Shown in pieces: positions 34,996 to 44,097 of a stretch of DNA of 64,000 nucleotides (the stretch's first letter is position 1; each line of letters begins with the position of its first letter). The translations under genes and the position numbers were made by a program. The notes below the pieces were generated by a model. It worked only from the letters and a program-made list of their open reading frames with translations. It was not told the DNA's origin and did not search any database. This DNA is from Robertkochia solimangrovi (GTDB taxonomy: Bacteria; Bacteroidota; Bacteroidia; Flavobacteriales; Flavobacteriaceae): assembly GCF_007279655.1 (NCBI RefSeq), contig NZ_QKWN01000001.1:310001-374000 (forward strand). Reading direction: 5' to 3'.

Positions 34996-35325
34996 TTAAA
35001 GTGAAAAACTTTCACCACATCCACATGTGCGTTGTGCATTTGGGTTGTTAAATACAAAACCCTTTCCATTGAGTCCGCCAGAATATTCAAGAGTGGTACC
35101 CACGAGATATAAAAAGCTTTTTTTATCAACGATTATCTTTACTTCGTTATCTTCAAAAACCTTATCATTATCCTCACTGTTCTTATCGAACTTCAGTTCA
35201 TAAGACAATCCGCTGCAACCTCCGCTTTTCACACCTACGCGAACAAAGTCCTGATGAGGATCGAATCCATCATCGGTCATCAACTCTGCAATTTTCTTTT
35301 TTGCTGTTTCAGAAACTTTTATCAT
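34996..35325 (-). CDS. sufA: SufA/IscA-type Fe-S carrier (HesB family)
   Basis: 109 residues from ATG 35325 (MIKVSETAKKKIAEL). The upstream extension in the open frame is rejected because it crosses the promoter motif and operator-like site. The three A-type carrier cysteines are present: GVKSGGCSGLSYEL and the C-terminal RTCGCGESF. It carries Fe-S clusters from the scaffold to targets. First gene of the sufABCD unit. Confidence 0.95.
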   Translation of the reverse strand: MIKVSETAKKKIAELMTDDGFDPHQDFVRVGVKSGGCSGLSYELKFDKNSEDNDKVFEDNEVKIIVDKKSFLYLVGTTLEYSGGLNGKGFVFNNPNAQRTCGCGESFSL

Positions 35326-35330
35326 CGCAA

Positions 35331-35345
35331 TTAGATTACTTCTAA
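35331..35345. promoter_or_regulatory. TTAGA-N5-TCTAA palindrome at the suf promoter, candidate operator
   Basis: TTAGATTACTTCTAA lies between the -7 element (35354-35361) and the sufA ATG (35325), where transcription should start, a classic repressor position. It shares its half-sites and spacing with the 17-bp palindrome near hemA (11918-11934). Confidence 0.5.
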
Positions 35346-35353
35346 ATAGGCTA

Positions 35354-35361
35354 CAAAAATA
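35354..35361 (-). promoter_or_regulatory. -7 promoter element for sufABCD
   Basis: CAAAAATA on the plus strand reads TATTTTTG on the minus strand, 28 bases upstream of the sufA ATG. No -33 TTG at the usual spacing, which would suit a promoter that needs or is controlled by another factor. Confidence 0.5.
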
Positions 35362-35551
35362 AGATTTTAAACAGGATATACCATAGCTTATAACATTATT
35401 ATAATAAATGCCTGTATAGAGGTTAACTATACAGCCATCAATCACTTCCTGTTCGGTCTGAAAAAGCCATATTTGTTTCTCTTAAAATCCCTGCTACCAG
35501 GAAATTTCAGCCTGTTCCATCGATCCATTTACCCAATACACCTCCTTTGAT

Positions 35552-35559
35552 TACCTTTG
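35552..35559 (+). promoter_or_regulatory. -7 promoter element immediately before thiL
   Basis: TACCTTTG ends only four bases before ATG 35564. Transcription from it would give a leaderless or nearly leaderless mRNA. Confidence 0.45.
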
Positions 35560-35563
35560 CACC

Positions 35564-36619
35564 ATGATCGAAGATAAAGACCAGAAAAAAACATCGATAA
35601 CCGAAATGGGAGAATTCGGACTCATCGAACATCTGACTAAGGACTTCCCTGCCAATATGGAGTCAACAATCAAGGGTATAGGTGATGATGCCGCCGTGAT
35701 GAATTATGACGGAAAGAACACAGTAGTTACTACGGATCTTTTGGTGGAAGGAGTTCATTTCGACCTTTCCTATATCCCTTTAAAACATCTGGGCTATAAG
35801 GCGATCATGGTTAATCTTTCCGATGTATATGCAATGAATGCAAATCCCACACAGGTAACGGTTTCAATTGCGGTTTCCAATCGTTTCCCGCTGGAAGCGC
35901 TTGAAGAGCTATATGCCGGAATCTATCTTGCCTGTAAAACCTACAACGTCGATCTCGTCGGAGGTGACACCACCTCTTCTAACAAAGGGCTACTTATCTC
36001 GGTAACTGCCTTAGGAACTGCAGATTCCAATAAGATCGTCTATAGAAATACGGCTGGAAACAATGACCTGCTGGTCGTAACGGGTGACCTGGGAGGCGCC
36101 TATTTAGGGTTGCAGGTACTACAAAGAGAAAAAGAAGTTTTTAAAGTGAATCCTAAGAATCAGCCAGATCTTGAGATGTATTCCTATATTATCGAGCGAC
36201 AATTAAAACCGGAAGCTCGTGCTGATATACCCAGATTACTGGAAGCTCTGGATGTTCTCCCAACTTCCATGATCGATATCAGTGACGGACTTTCTTCAGA
36301 AATACTGCACCTTTGCAAACAATCGAATGTTGGCTGCAATCTGTTTGAGGATAAAATACCTTTAGACCCACAAGTAATAAACACCTGCGAAGAATTCAAT
36401 ATCAGCAGTACCACAGTTGCTCTCAGCGGAGGAGAAGACTATGAATTGCTTTTCACGATTGCTCAGGAAGATTATCCAAAAATCAAAGGGAATCCAAACC
36501 TTACCGTGATCGGGCATATGACCGAAGTGAAAGAAGGCATTCACCTCATCACCAGAGCTAATACAAAGATCCCGATTGTTGCTCGCGGCTGGAACGCATT
36601 CTCTGAAGATCAGGAATAG
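35564..36619 (+). CDS. thiL: Thiamine-monophosphate kinase
   Basis: 351 residues, AIR-synthase-like fold. It phosphorylates thiamine monophosphate to thiamine diphosphate with ATP. Key regions: IGDDAAVMNY, TTDLLVEGVHFDLSY, GYKAIMVNLSDVYAMNANP, VGGDTTSSNKG, IDISDGLSSEI and ALSGGEDYELLF. The start MIEDKDQKKTSITEMGEFGLIEHL resembles other flavobacterial ThiL proteins as I recall them, so the first ATG is favoured despite the very short leader. No other thiamine genes are nearby. Confidence 0.96.
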   Translation: MIEDKDQKKTSITEMGEFGLIEHLTKDFPANMESTIKGIGDDAAVMNYDGKNTVVTTDLLVEGVHFDLSYIPLKHLGYKAIMVNLSDVYAMNANPTQVTVSIAVSNRFPLEALEELYAGIYLACKTYNVDLVGGDTTSSNKGLLISVTALGTADSNKIVYRNTAGNNDLLVVTGDLGGAYLGLQVLQREKEVFKVNPKNQPDLEMYSYIIERQLKPEARADIPRLLEALDVLPTSMIDISDGLSSEILHLCKQSNVGCNLFEDKIPLDPQVINTCEEFNISSTTVALSGGEDYELLFTIAQEDYPKIKGNPNLTVIGHMTEVKEGIHLITRANTKIPIVARGWNAFSEDQE

Positions 36620-36811
36620 ATTCAACAGCGAATATTCGATATTGCTAAAAACAGAATAAGAGAACACCAGCCGTAATACACACTAAATCGGCTTTCATTA
36701 AAATCGCCCTTACAACAGGTATTGATTATACCTATGCTCTGGGCAGAAAAAGTTTTCTACCCTAAAAATTACAGAACTAAAAGGGGAATTGGTTTGCGTT
36801 TCAAAAAAACA

Positions 36812-37054
36812 TTAAGCAACGGTTTGCAACGAATGTCTTCTTCGGTAAAAATCTGCAAGTGTTTGATTGATCTCCTTTAATTCAGGGGTTAGTACATCGA
36901 GTTTTCCGGAAACTGTGGTAGTGGTTTCGCAATTGCAAACTTTGCAACGATACTCAGTGATGTGTGGCGTGATTTTCTTCGAAGTTCGGTAGCGATGTCC
37001 AAAGACAGAACATAGCATTTTTCCGAAAGCTGAAGTTGAATTTGAGCTTTTCAT
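36812..37054 (-). CDS. Small cysteine-containing protein, possible zinc ribbon
   Basis: 80 residues. The N-terminal half holds MLCSVFGHRYRTSKK and YRCKVCNCETTT, so one Cys, one His and a CxxCxC group could bind zinc. The C-terminal half is helical and charged. I recognise similar short proteins in other flavobacteria but not a function. It stands alone between convergent thiL and a same-strand hydrolase, with no promoter match. Coding status is supported by the structured Cys/His pattern and lack of a better frame. Confidence 0.6.
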   Translation of the reverse strand: MKSSNSTSAFGKMLCSVFGHRYRTSKKITPHITEYRCKVCNCETTTTVSGKLDVLTPELKEINQTLADFYRRRHSLQTVA

Positions 37055-37115
37055 CGGTTATTTAGTTTAGGTTAACAAATTTGGGTATCCGAAAATAAAA
37101 ATAATTCTCAAACCA

Positions 37116-37895
37116 TCAAATTTTTTTTAAGAAAACCTTGAAAATATCGATGAACTGCACTTTGTTTTCAATAAATGACATATGACCGTCCGGAAATTCT
37201 ACGATTTCCACCGAGGTATCCTGCAATCGTTGCGCGAGCATTCCCGCATCCATGACCGGATCTTTTTTTCCAAGTATAACCATCTTTGGAAAAGGAGTGA
37301 AATGCATAAGAACTTCCCGATCAGGGCGTTCCCTCATCCCCTCCAACGCAGCGACAATTCCCTGAACCGGAGTTTTGAGCGCTTCCGATTTCAAGGCTTT
37401 GATTTCATCTGCAAAGATTTTCCTGTTCTTAGGCCTGAACAGATTCATCACCCCCAATCTTACAAAATTCTTATGATTCTGTTTTACTGCTTTTATCGCT
37501 CTAAGACGATTCAACTTCTTTTCATCACTATCAGCAAGTGGTGTGGAATTGACCAGGATCAGTGCCTTTACGTCATCCGGAAACTCTTCCGCATAGGCCA
37601 GTGCCACATATCCTCCCATAGAATGACCTGCAAACACCGCCTTTCTAATCTTAAGATGATCGATCACGAATCGTACCGCCATGGCCATCTCTTCCATCGA
37701 ATGGACATAACCGAGACATCCGGTCGCTCCATGCCCAAGAAGATCAATACAAACAACCCTATAGCGACTGATCAGTTCATCTTTCAACGAGTCCCAAATA
37801 CTCAGGTTTTCCAAAAAACCATGTAAAAGAACAATTGAAGTCCCTTTACCCTCAGCAGTATAATGTATTTTAATTCCTTTATAATCCAATTCCAT
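37116..37895 (-). CDS. Alpha/beta hydrolase
   Basis: 259 residues from ATG 37895 (MELDYKGIKIHYTAEG). Oxyanion region is IVLLHGFLENLSIWDSL, nucleophile elbow AGHSMGGYVALAYAEE (Ser), acid in LGKKDPVMDAG, and His in FPDGHMSFIENK. The substrate is unknown. The -7 element at 37920-37927 overlaps the longer open frame and supports this start. Confidence 0.88.
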   Translation of the reverse strand: MELDYKGIKIHYTAEGKGTSIVLLHGFLENLSIWDSLKDELISRYRVVCIDLLGHGATGCLGYVHSMEEMAMAVRFVIDHLKIRKAVFAGHSMGGYVALAYAEEFPDDVKALILVNSTPLADSDEKKLNRLRAIKAVKQNHKNFVRLGVMNLFRPKNRKIFADEIKALKSEALKTPVQGIVAALEGMRERPDREVLMHFTPFPKMVILGKKDPVMDAGMLAQRLQDTSVEIVEFPDGHMSFIENKVQFIDIFKVFLKKI

Positions 37896-37919
37896 CTTAC
37901 CGAAATTTAGAAAGCAAAT

Positions 37920-37927
37920 CAAAGATA
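37920..37927 (-). promoter_or_regulatory. -7 promoter element for the alpha/beta hydrolase
   Basis: CAAAGATA on the plus strand reads TATCTTTG on the minus strand, 25 bases before ATG 37895. It fixes the start downstream of the frame's first ATG (37922). Confidence 0.5.
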
Positions 37928-37976
37928 TTTAACTACAGTACAAATAACAACGCAACCACTCTAATTCGCTATACAT

Positions 37977-38012
37977 TAAATAAAACCGGCATCACAAAAC
38001 TGCGATGCCGGT
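37977..38012 (-). terminator. Rho-independent terminator after aminopeptidase P
   Basis: On the minus strand ACCGGCATC (38012-38004) pairs with GATGCCGGT (37993-37985) over a 10-base loop, followed by TTTTATTTAA. It lies 25 bases past the aminopeptidase stop. Confidence 0.85.
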
Positions 38013-38036
38013 CTATATAACACTCTATGAAGTTTC

Positions 38037-39329
38037 TTATTTATTCATCCATTCTTCTATCTCCGCTGCCTCGATCGGGATATTACGCATTAGATTGAAC
38101 GGCTCTCCATTATCGCGGATCACCACATCATCTTCCAGTCGGATCCCAAATCCTTCTTCCGGAATATAGATTCCAGGTTCAACAGTGAATACCATATTAG
38201 CATTCATCGGTAATTTAAGAGGTCCGTAATCATGTGTGTCCAGCCCCATATGATGGCTTGTTCCATGCATAAAGTATTTCTTATAGGCCGGCCAATTCGG
38301 GTCTTCATTCTGAACATCTGCTTTATCGAGTAGCCCTAGACCGATCAACTCGGAGGTCATCACCTTCCCCACTTCCTCATGATAGGCTTTCCAGTAATTA
38401 CCAGGCACCAACATTTTTGTCACTTCATTCTTCACACGAAGAACGGCATCATATACCTCGCGCTGTCTTTTGGTGAAACGTCCGCTAACCGGAATTGTTC
38501 GGGTCATATCACTTGCATAATTAGCATATTCAGCACCAATGTCCAGCAAAATCAAATCTCCCGCCTTACATTGCTGGTTATTTTCTACATAATGCAGCAC
38601 ATTCGCATTATTACCCGAAGCAACGATCGGCGTATAGGCAAAACCTCTGGAACGATTACGAATAAACTCGTGAATGAATTCAGCCTCGATCTCGTATTCC
38701 CATACTCCGGGTTTCACGAATTGAAGGACTCTTTTAAAACCTTTTTCAGTTATAGTACACGCTTGCTGAATAAGATCGATCTCCTGCTGCTCTTTAGTAC
38801 CTCTGAGTCGCTGCAGGATCTGATTGCTTTTTTCCCATTTATGTGCCGGAAATTTCTCCTTACACCATATGATAAAGCGATCTTCTCGCGTTTGTGTCTC
38901 AACAGATTGACGATAATGCTCATTGGTGTTAAAATAAACCGTTTCAGCTTCCGTCATAAGTTCAAAGAAAATTTTATTGAACTCGGTCAGCCAGTAAACG
39001 GTTTTTATTCCACTGGTCTCGTAAGCCTTGTCTTTAGTCAGCTTTTCCCCTTCCCAAACTGCTATATGTGCATTGGTTTCGCGTACGAAAAGCACTTCCC
39101 GATGTTTTTCTTCAACCGCATCCGGGAACAACACCAATATACTTTCCTCCTGATCAACTCCACTGAGATAAAAAATATCCCTAGCTTGCTGGAAAGGCAT
39201 TGTACTATCTGAGCCAATTGGATAAATATCATTCGAATTGAAAACGGCAATGCTTTTTGGTTTCATTTCAGAAACGAATTTCTTTCTGTTTTTAACAAAA
39301 AGCTCCTTGTCAATAAGATCGTATTTCAT
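38037..39329 (-). CDS. pepP: Xaa-Pro aminopeptidase (aminopeptidase P)
   Basis: 430 residues. The N-terminal AMP_N domain (about 1-150) is followed by the M24 pita-bread domain. The five metal ligands are visible: Asp in LILLDIGAEY, Asp in YASDMTRTIPV, His in MHGTSHHMGLDTHD, Glu in FTVEPGIYI and Glu in IRLEDDVVI. It removes N-terminal residues before proline using two Mn2+ or similar metals, in the cytosol. Monocistronic, with a -7 element at 39349-39356 and a terminator. Confidence 0.95.
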   Translation of the reverse strand: MKYDLIDKELFVKNRKKFVSEMKPKSIAVFNSNDIYPIGSDSTMPFQQARDIFYLSGVDQEESILVLFPDAVEEKHREVLFVRETNAHIAVWEGEKLTKDKAYETSGIKTVYWLTEFNKIFFELMTEAETVYFNTNEHYRQSVETQTREDRFIIWCKEKFPAHKWEKSNQILQRLRGTKEQQEIDLIQQACTITEKGFKRVLQFVKPGVWEYEIEAEFIHEFIRNRSRGFAYTPIVASGNNANVLHYVENNQQCKAGDLILLDIGAEYANYASDMTRTIPVSGRFTKRQREVYDAVLRVKNEVTKMLVPGNYWKAYHEEVGKVMTSELIGLGLLDKADVQNEDPNWPAYKKYFMHGTSHHMGLDTHDYGPLKLPMNANMVFTVEPGIYIPEEGFGIRLEDDVVIRDNGEPFNLMRNIPIEAAEIEEWMNK

Positions 39330-39672
39330 GTGATAAATTTTAGATCTTCAAAATTAAAAAGAAACAATGCTTTTCCTGTTAAACTTCGCCTAAAATGTTT
39401 TCCTGACGTTTTTAAATAGAAATTTTCACATTTTTTTTCCTGCATCAATCTCAAAAACGGGATTTACAATAGCCAAAAAGCAATCCTGCTTGTCACCAGT
39501 TCTTTAAAATTTGAAAATCTCTAAAAAAACCCTTCCCTTACAAAGGAGCTGTAAATCTGACACATACAACACAAATTTATATTGGAATTTAACGGAATTT
39601 CAAAATTCGGAATGATCTGTTCACACATTCTTTATATTCATTCTAAATTCCTTTTAAAACAACAATGAAAGT
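39330..39672. other. Long AT-rich divergent intergenic region between pepP and sdhC
   Basis: About 340 bases without a credible gene on either strand. It holds the pepP -7 element at the left end, the sdh promoter at the right end and a palindrome-like site TTTATATTCATTCTAAA (39631-39647), which differs by one base from the hem/suf-type TTTAGA-N5-TCTAAA pattern. The length suggests regulation of the sdh operon. Confidence 0.5.
39349..39356 (-). promoter_or_regulatory. -7 promoter element for pepP
   Basis: CAAAATTA on the plus strand reads TAATTTTG on the minus strand, 20 bases before the pepP ATG at 39329. No -33 TTG at standard spacing. Confidence 0.45.
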
Positions 39673-39703
39673 TTGGCGGAAAATGGCTCGTGCAGTATTT
39701 TTG
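39673..39703 (+). promoter_or_regulatory. Full-consensus Bacteroidota promoter for sdhCAB
   Basis: TTG (39673-39675) and TATTTTTG (39696-39703) are separated by 20 bases. The leader to ATG 39725 is about 15 bases. It excludes the longer sdhC frame beginning at 39665, which would start inside the promoter. Confidence 0.75.
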
Positions 39704-39724
39704 CCCTATTTAAAAATAAACACT

Positions 39725-40387
39725 ATGAGCGGATTATTAAATTCATCGATAGCACGTAAAGTTGCTATGGCTTTATCCGGAATTTTTTTAATTTCATTTC
39801 TACTACTCCATTTTCTGATCAATTTCACGTCTGTTGTAAGCGAAAGCACTTTTAACGAATTATCCCATTTTATGGGAACCAACCCGTTAATTCAGTTTCT
39901 TATGCAGCCCATACTTATCCTGGGTGTGATCTTCCATTTTGTGATGGGAATTGTGCTTGAAATCAAAAACAACAAAGCCAGACAAGTTCAATACAAAATG
40001 TATAAAGGCAACCTCAACTCTTCATGGGTATCGCGTAATATGATCATTACCGGTCTCGTAGTACTGGCGTTCCTCGGTTTACACTTTTATGACTTTTGGT
40101 TTCCTGAAATAGTTTATAAATATGTAGAATTCAATCCTGCCGACACCACCCGTTATTTTGGTGAAATGGTTCACAAATTTGAGAGTCCCGTAAGAACAGG
40201 GCTTTATGTGATCTCATTTGTATTGCTCGCTATGCACCTTTGGCACGGATTCCAGTCTTCATTTCAAACGATTGGAGTTAACAATAAATATACTCCGTTC
40301 ATTCACAAGCTGGGATACACTTTTGCAGTGGTTGTTCCGGCAGGCTTTATTTTCATAGCCCTATTTCATCATTTTATCACTAATTAA
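39725..40387 (+). CDS. sdhC: Succinate dehydrogenase cytochrome b subunit
   Basis: 220 residues from ATG 39725 (MSGLLNSSIARKVAMALSG). Five membrane helices make this the fused, single-subunit anchor of the Bacillus/Wolinella type, which binds two hemes b through His residues (for example LLHFLINF, IFHFVMGI, LGLHFYDF, AMHLWHGF, ALFHHFI). It carries electrons between the SdhAB head and menaquinone. First gene of sdhCAB, 12 bases before sdhA. Confidence 0.95.
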   Translation: MSGLLNSSIARKVAMALSGIFLISFLLLHFLINFTSVVSESTFNELSHFMGTNPLIQFLMQPILILGVIFHFVMGIVLEIKNNKARQVQYKMYKGNLNSSWVSRNMIITGLVVLAFLGLHFYDFWFPEIVYKYVEFNPADTTRYFGEMVHKFESPVRTGLYVISFVLLAMHLWHGFQSSFQTIGVNNKYTPFIHKLGYTFAVVVPAGFIFIALFHHFITN

Positions 40388-40399
40388 AGATAGTTACGT

Positions 40400-42403
40400 A
40401 TGTCAATTTTAGATTCAAATATACCAGAAGGGCCATTAGCCGATAAATGGACAAAGCATAAAAACGACATCAATCTTGTCAACCCGGCAAACAAAAGAAA
40501 TATCGATGTGATCGTTGTGGGGACCGGTTTAGCCGGAGGGTCTGCAGCCGCTACCCTGGCAGAACTCGGTTATAACGTTAAAACATTTTGCTATCAGGAT
40601 TCCCCCAGAAGAGCGCACTCTATCGCAGCTCAGGGAGGTATCAATGCCGCAAAGAACTATCAGGGTGATGGTGACTCTGTTTACCGACTATTTTATGATA
40701 CCGTAAAAGGTGGTGATTATCGCGCGCGCGAATCAAACGTATACCGTCTTGCCGAAGTTTCTGCCAGCATCATCGACCAATGTGTTGCTCAAGGGGTGCC
40801 TTTTGCACGCGAATATGGCGGACTTCTTGATAACCGTTCTTTTGGTGGCGTACTTGTTTCACGTACCTTCTATGCAAAAGGTCAGACAGGGCAACAATTA
40901 TTACTAGGTGCTTATTCAGCGATGAATCGTCAGATTCACCGTGGTAAAATAAAATCATATAACCGTCACGAAATGCTGGACATAGTAATCGTAGACGGAA
41001 AAGCAAGAGGGATCATCGCCAGAAACCTCGTGACCGGAGAGATCGAAAGACATTCTGCTCACGCGGTTGTGATCGCAACCGGTGGATATGGTAACGTATT
41101 CTTTCTTTCAACCAATGCAATGGGATCGAATGTTACCGCCTCATGGAAGATCCACAAAAGAGGTGCTTTGTTCGCTAACCCTTGCTTTACACAAATTCAC
41201 CCTACCTGTATTCCGGTATCCGGTGATCATCAGTCTAAACTAACCCTTATGTCTGAATCACTTCGTAATGACGGACGTATCTGGGTTCCTAAAAAACTGG
41301 AGGATGCGAAAGCAATCCGGGAAGGTAAGCTGAAACCTGTAGATCTCAAAGAAGAAGATCGCGATTACTATTTGGAAAGAAGATATCCTTCCTTCGGAAA
41401 CCTTGTGCCCAGAGACGTAGCTTCACGCGCCGCGAAAGAGCGTTGTGACGCCGGATTTGGTGTTAATGCAACCGGTGAAGCCGTTTACCTGGACTTCGCT
41501 TCTGCAATACAGCGATATGGAAAAGAAAAAGCTGCCGTTAGCGGTATTACTGATCCTGGTCCGGACTTGATCCGCCAATTAGGAGAAGAAGTTATCGAAG
41601 CTAAATACGGAAACTTATTCCAGATGTATGAAAAGATCGTTGATCAAAACCCTTATAAAACGCCGATGATGATTTATCCGGCCGTTCACTATACCATGGG
41701 TGGTGTATGGGTGGATTACAATCTTATGACCACGATTCCCGGATGTTACTGTGCCGGAGAAGCTAACTTCTCTGATCACGGAGCTAACAGGCTTGGAGCT
41801 TCTGCACTGATGCAAGGTCTTGCCGATGGTTATTTCGTACTTCCTTATACTATCGGAGATTATCTATCAAAAGATATCCGTACCGGCGCAATCCCAACGG
41901 ACCTTCCAGAATTCGATGAAGCAGAGAAGAACGTGAGAGATCAAATCGACCGATTCCTGAATAATAACGGAACCCTGTCGGTTGACCACTTCCATAAGAA
42001 ACTTGGAAAGATCATGTGGAACAAATGTGGAATGGCAAGAAATGCTAACGATCTGGAATCAGCAATTAAGGAGATCAAGGAACTCAGAGATGAGTTCTAT
42101 GCGAAAGTGAAGGTGACAGGCAAAGCCGATGCCAAGAACAGTGAGCTGGAAAAAGCTTTACGGGTAGCGGACTTCCTGGAATTGGGAGAACTTTTTGCCA
42201 AGGATGCTCTTCACAGAAATGAATCTTGTGGAGGTCACTTCAGAGAAGAGTATCAGACTGAAGAAGGTGAAGCCTTGAGAGATGACGAAAACTTCAAATA
42301 TGTAGCTGCCTGGGAATATAAGGGTGAACCTTCCAAGGCTATACTGCACAAAGAAGATCTTGTTTACAACAATATCGAACTTAAAACAAGAAGTTACAAG
42401 TAA
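40400..42403 (+). CDS. sdhA: Succinate dehydrogenase flavoprotein subunit
   Basis: 667 residues. The FAD-binding Rossmann motif is [19 protein letters not shown]. The covalent FAD His is in [15 protein letters not shown]. The active-site region includes [10 protein letters not shown], the long [17 protein letters not shown] and [15 protein letters not shown]. It oxidises succinate to fumarate in the TCA cycle. Length and sequence fit the larger Bacillus/Bacteroidota type rather than the E. coli type. Confidence 0.97.
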   Translation: MSILDSNIPEGPLADKWTKHKNDINLVNPANKRNIDVIVVGTGLAGGSAAATLAELGYNVKTFCYQDSPRRAHSIAAQGGINAAKNYQGDGDSVYRLFYDTVKGGDYRARESNVYRLAEVSASIIDQCVAQGVPFAREYGGLLDNRSFGGVLVSRTFYAKGQTGQQLLLGAYSAMNRQIHRGKIKSYNRHEMLDIVIVDGKARGIIARNLVTGEIERHSAHAVVIATGGYGNVFFLSTNAMGSNVTASWKIHKRGALFANPCFTQIHPTCIPVSGDHQSKLTLMSESLRNDGRIWVPKKLEDAKAIREGKLKPVDLKEEDRDYYLERRYPSFGNLVPRDVASRAAKERCDAGFGVNATGEAVYLDFASAIQRYGKEKAAVSGITDPGPDLIRQLGEEVIEAKYGNLFQMYEKIVDQNPYKTPMMIYPAVHYTMGGVWVDYNLMTTIPGCYCAGEANFSDHGANRLGASALMQGLADGYFVLPYTIGDYLSKDIRTGAIPTDLPEFDEAEKNVRDQIDRFLNNNGTLSVDHFHKKLGKIMWNKCGMARNANDLESAIKEIKELRDEFYAKVKVTGKADAKNSELEKALRVADFLELGELFAKDALHRNESCGGHFREEYQTEEGEALRDDENFKYVAAWEYKGEPSKAILHKEDLVYNNIELKTRSYK

Positions 42404-42453
42404 AAGGTTTCAAACAAAACACCTGAAACAACAGGTCTTAAAAGCATAAGATT

Positions 42454-43200
42454 ATGAATTTAAAACTAAAAATATGGCGTCAGAAAGATGCCAACTCAAA
42501 AGGTCAGATCGTAGATTATAATATCACAGATGTTTCTCCGGATATGTCTTTTCTTGAAATGCTGGATGTTTTAAATGAAAGTCTGGTAGAAAAAGGAGAA
42601 GAACCCGTAGAATTCGATCATGATTGCCGCGAAGGAATCTGCGGCACATGTTCTCTACAGATCAACGGAGAACCTCATGGTCCTGATAGAGGTGTCACCA
42701 CCTGCCAGCTACACATGAGGAAATTTAAAGACGGAGACACTATCTATATAGAACCTTTCAGAGCTAAGGCATTCCCTGTGATCAAAGACCTTATCGTTGA
42801 TCGAAGTGCCTTTGACAGAATACAGCAGGCAGGAGGTTATGTCTCTGTAAACACTTCGGGTAATACGATCGATGCGAACGCAATTCCGATCAACAAACAC
42901 GATGCTGATGAAGCCTTTGATGCCGCTACCTGTATCGGATGCGGAGCTTGTGTTGCCGCTTGTAAAAATGCAAGTGCGATGCTCTTTACCTCTGCTAAGG
43001 TTTCTCAATTTGCACTTCTACCCCAAGGACAGGTTGAAGCAACAGAACGAGTACTGAATATGGTAAAACAAATGGATCTTGAAGGATTCGGTAACTGTAC
43101 CAATACCGGGGCTTGTGAGATCGAGTGTCCGAAAGGCATTTCGCTAAAGAATATCGCACGAATGAATCGTGAATATCTTGCCGCAAGTCTGAAAGGATAA
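42454..43200 (+). CDS. sdhB: Succinate dehydrogenase iron-sulfur subunit
   Basis: 248 residues with three cluster sites: [2Fe-2S] in [12 protein letters not shown], [4Fe-4S] in [15 protein letters not shown], and [3Fe-4S] in [15 protein letters not shown]. It passes electrons from SdhA to the membrane subunit. It depends on the SUF genes nearby for cluster supply. The sdh operon ends at the terminator 43217-43256. Confidence 0.97.
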   Translation: MNLKLKIWRQKDANSKGQIVDYNITDVSPDMSFLEMLDVLNESLVEKGEEPVEFDHDCREGICGTCSLQINGEPHGPDRGVTTCQLHMRKFKDGDTIYIEPFRAKAFPVIKDLIVDRSAFDRIQQAGGYVSVNTSGNTIDANAIPINKHDADEAFDAATCIGCGACVAACKNASAMLFTSAKVSQFALLPQGQVEATERVLNMVKQMDLEGFGNCTNTGACEIECPKGISLKNIARMNREYLAASLKG

Positions 43201-43216
43201 TACATACAAGCGCATT

Positions 43217-43256
43217 AAAAAAAGCCCTTAACTCACTGTTAAGGGCTTTTTATTTT
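43217..43256 (+). terminator. Rho-independent terminator after sdhB
   Basis: GCCCTTAAC (43224-43232) pairs with GTTAAGGGC (43238-43246) over a 5-base loop, flanked by seven A and TTTTTATTTT. Confidence 0.92.
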
Positions 43257-43328
43257 GTTCTATTTGATTATCAATATGTTAGATGCTTTTTTTGTATATT
43301 TAAGTATTAACTTAAAAGGGGCAAAATC

Positions 43329-43934
43329 ATGAAATATTTAATTATTCTCTTCGCATTCCTGTATGCAGGAACCGCAAACGTTTCGGCACAAGACATGACC
43401 AAGGACGAACGTAAAAAAGCTATCAACATGTTGGAAAACTCAAGAGACCAACTTTTAGAAGATATCAGAGGATTGTCTGATGAACAACTCAATTTCAAAC
43501 CAGATGAAACATCATGGTCAATTGCAGAATGCGTGGAACATATAACCACCACAGAAGACCAGTTTATGACTATGCTGGAGAAAGGACTTGAAGAACCAGC
43601 GAATCCAGAAAGAAGATCGGAAGTAAAATTTGATGACAATTCCGTCTATAAAATGATCACCGATCGATCAACAAAGTTCAAAACATCTGAACCACTTGAA
43701 CCCACGGAAAAATATGGAGATTTCAAATCTACACTAAAGGCTTATAAATCCACAAGAAACAATACGTTGAAGTATGTACGATCAAGTAAAGACGATCTTA
43801 GAAATCATTATATGGCATTCCCTTTTGGAACTGTAGATATGTATCAACTTCTGATTTTTGATGCAGGTCACAATATGCGCCACAATGAGCAGATCGCCGA
43901 AATCATGGCGAATCCTTCATTTCCTAAGAAATAA
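43329..43934 (+). CDS. Exported DinB-superfamily protein
   Basis: 201 residues with a signal peptide (KYLIILFAFLYAGTANVSAQ, cut near 21). The mature part is a DinB-like bundle: ETSWSIAECVEHITTTEDQF supplies the first His, and FDAGHNMRHNEQIAEI the C-terminal pair. Metal binding is expected; function is unknown. It differs clearly from the other exported DinB protein at 18400-18912. It is monocistronic and ends before the two-way terminator at 44018-44059. Confidence 0.85.
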   Translation: MKYLIILFAFLYAGTANVSAQDMTKDERKKAINMLENSRDQLLEDIRGLSDEQLNFKPDETSWSIAECVEHITTTEDQFMTMLEKGLEEPANPERRSEVKFDDNSVYKMITDRSTKFKTSEPLEPTEKYGDFKSTLKAYKSTRNNTLKYVRSSKDDLRNHYMAFPFGTVDMYQLLIFDAGHNMRHNEQIAEIMANPSFPKK

Positions 43935-44017
43935 GGCAGGAAAACGCCTGGTTTAACCGTCAAATCATCTCGAAGTCTCGGTTTGAGGTAACTATAGTCG
44001 ACATGAAATATAAAAAC

Positions 44018-44059
44018 AAAAAAGGAGATCTAATTTGGGGCTTTAGATCTCCTTTTTTT
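44018..44059. terminator. Bidirectional terminator between the DinB gene and a small minus-strand gene
   Basis: AAAAAAGGAGATCTAA (44018-44033) pairs with TTAGATCTCCTTTTTT (44043-44058) over a 9-base loop. GC core GGAGATC with A and T runs on both sides, so it can end transcripts from either direction. It is 84 bases past the DinB stop and 39 bases past the stop of the 45-aa minus-strand frame. Confidence 0.88.
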
Positions 44060-44097
44060 GTTTTACGCTAAGCGCAATCTTGTTACTCCAGGGGCAA

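Noticed and set aside
37182-37826. 214-codon plus-strand frame
   Set aside because: Opposite strand of the alpha/beta hydrolase with its full catalytic set; translation is Arg/His/Phe-rich shadow sequence.
38379-39212. 277-codon plus-strand frame
   Set aside because: Shadow of the aminopeptidase P gene, whose metal ligands are all intact on the other strand.
39665-39724. Longer sdhC start (MKVWRKMARAV...)
   Set aside because: Those codons contain the full TTG-N20-TATTTTTG promoter, so transcription begins after them; MSGLLNSSIARK at 39725 is the conserved start.
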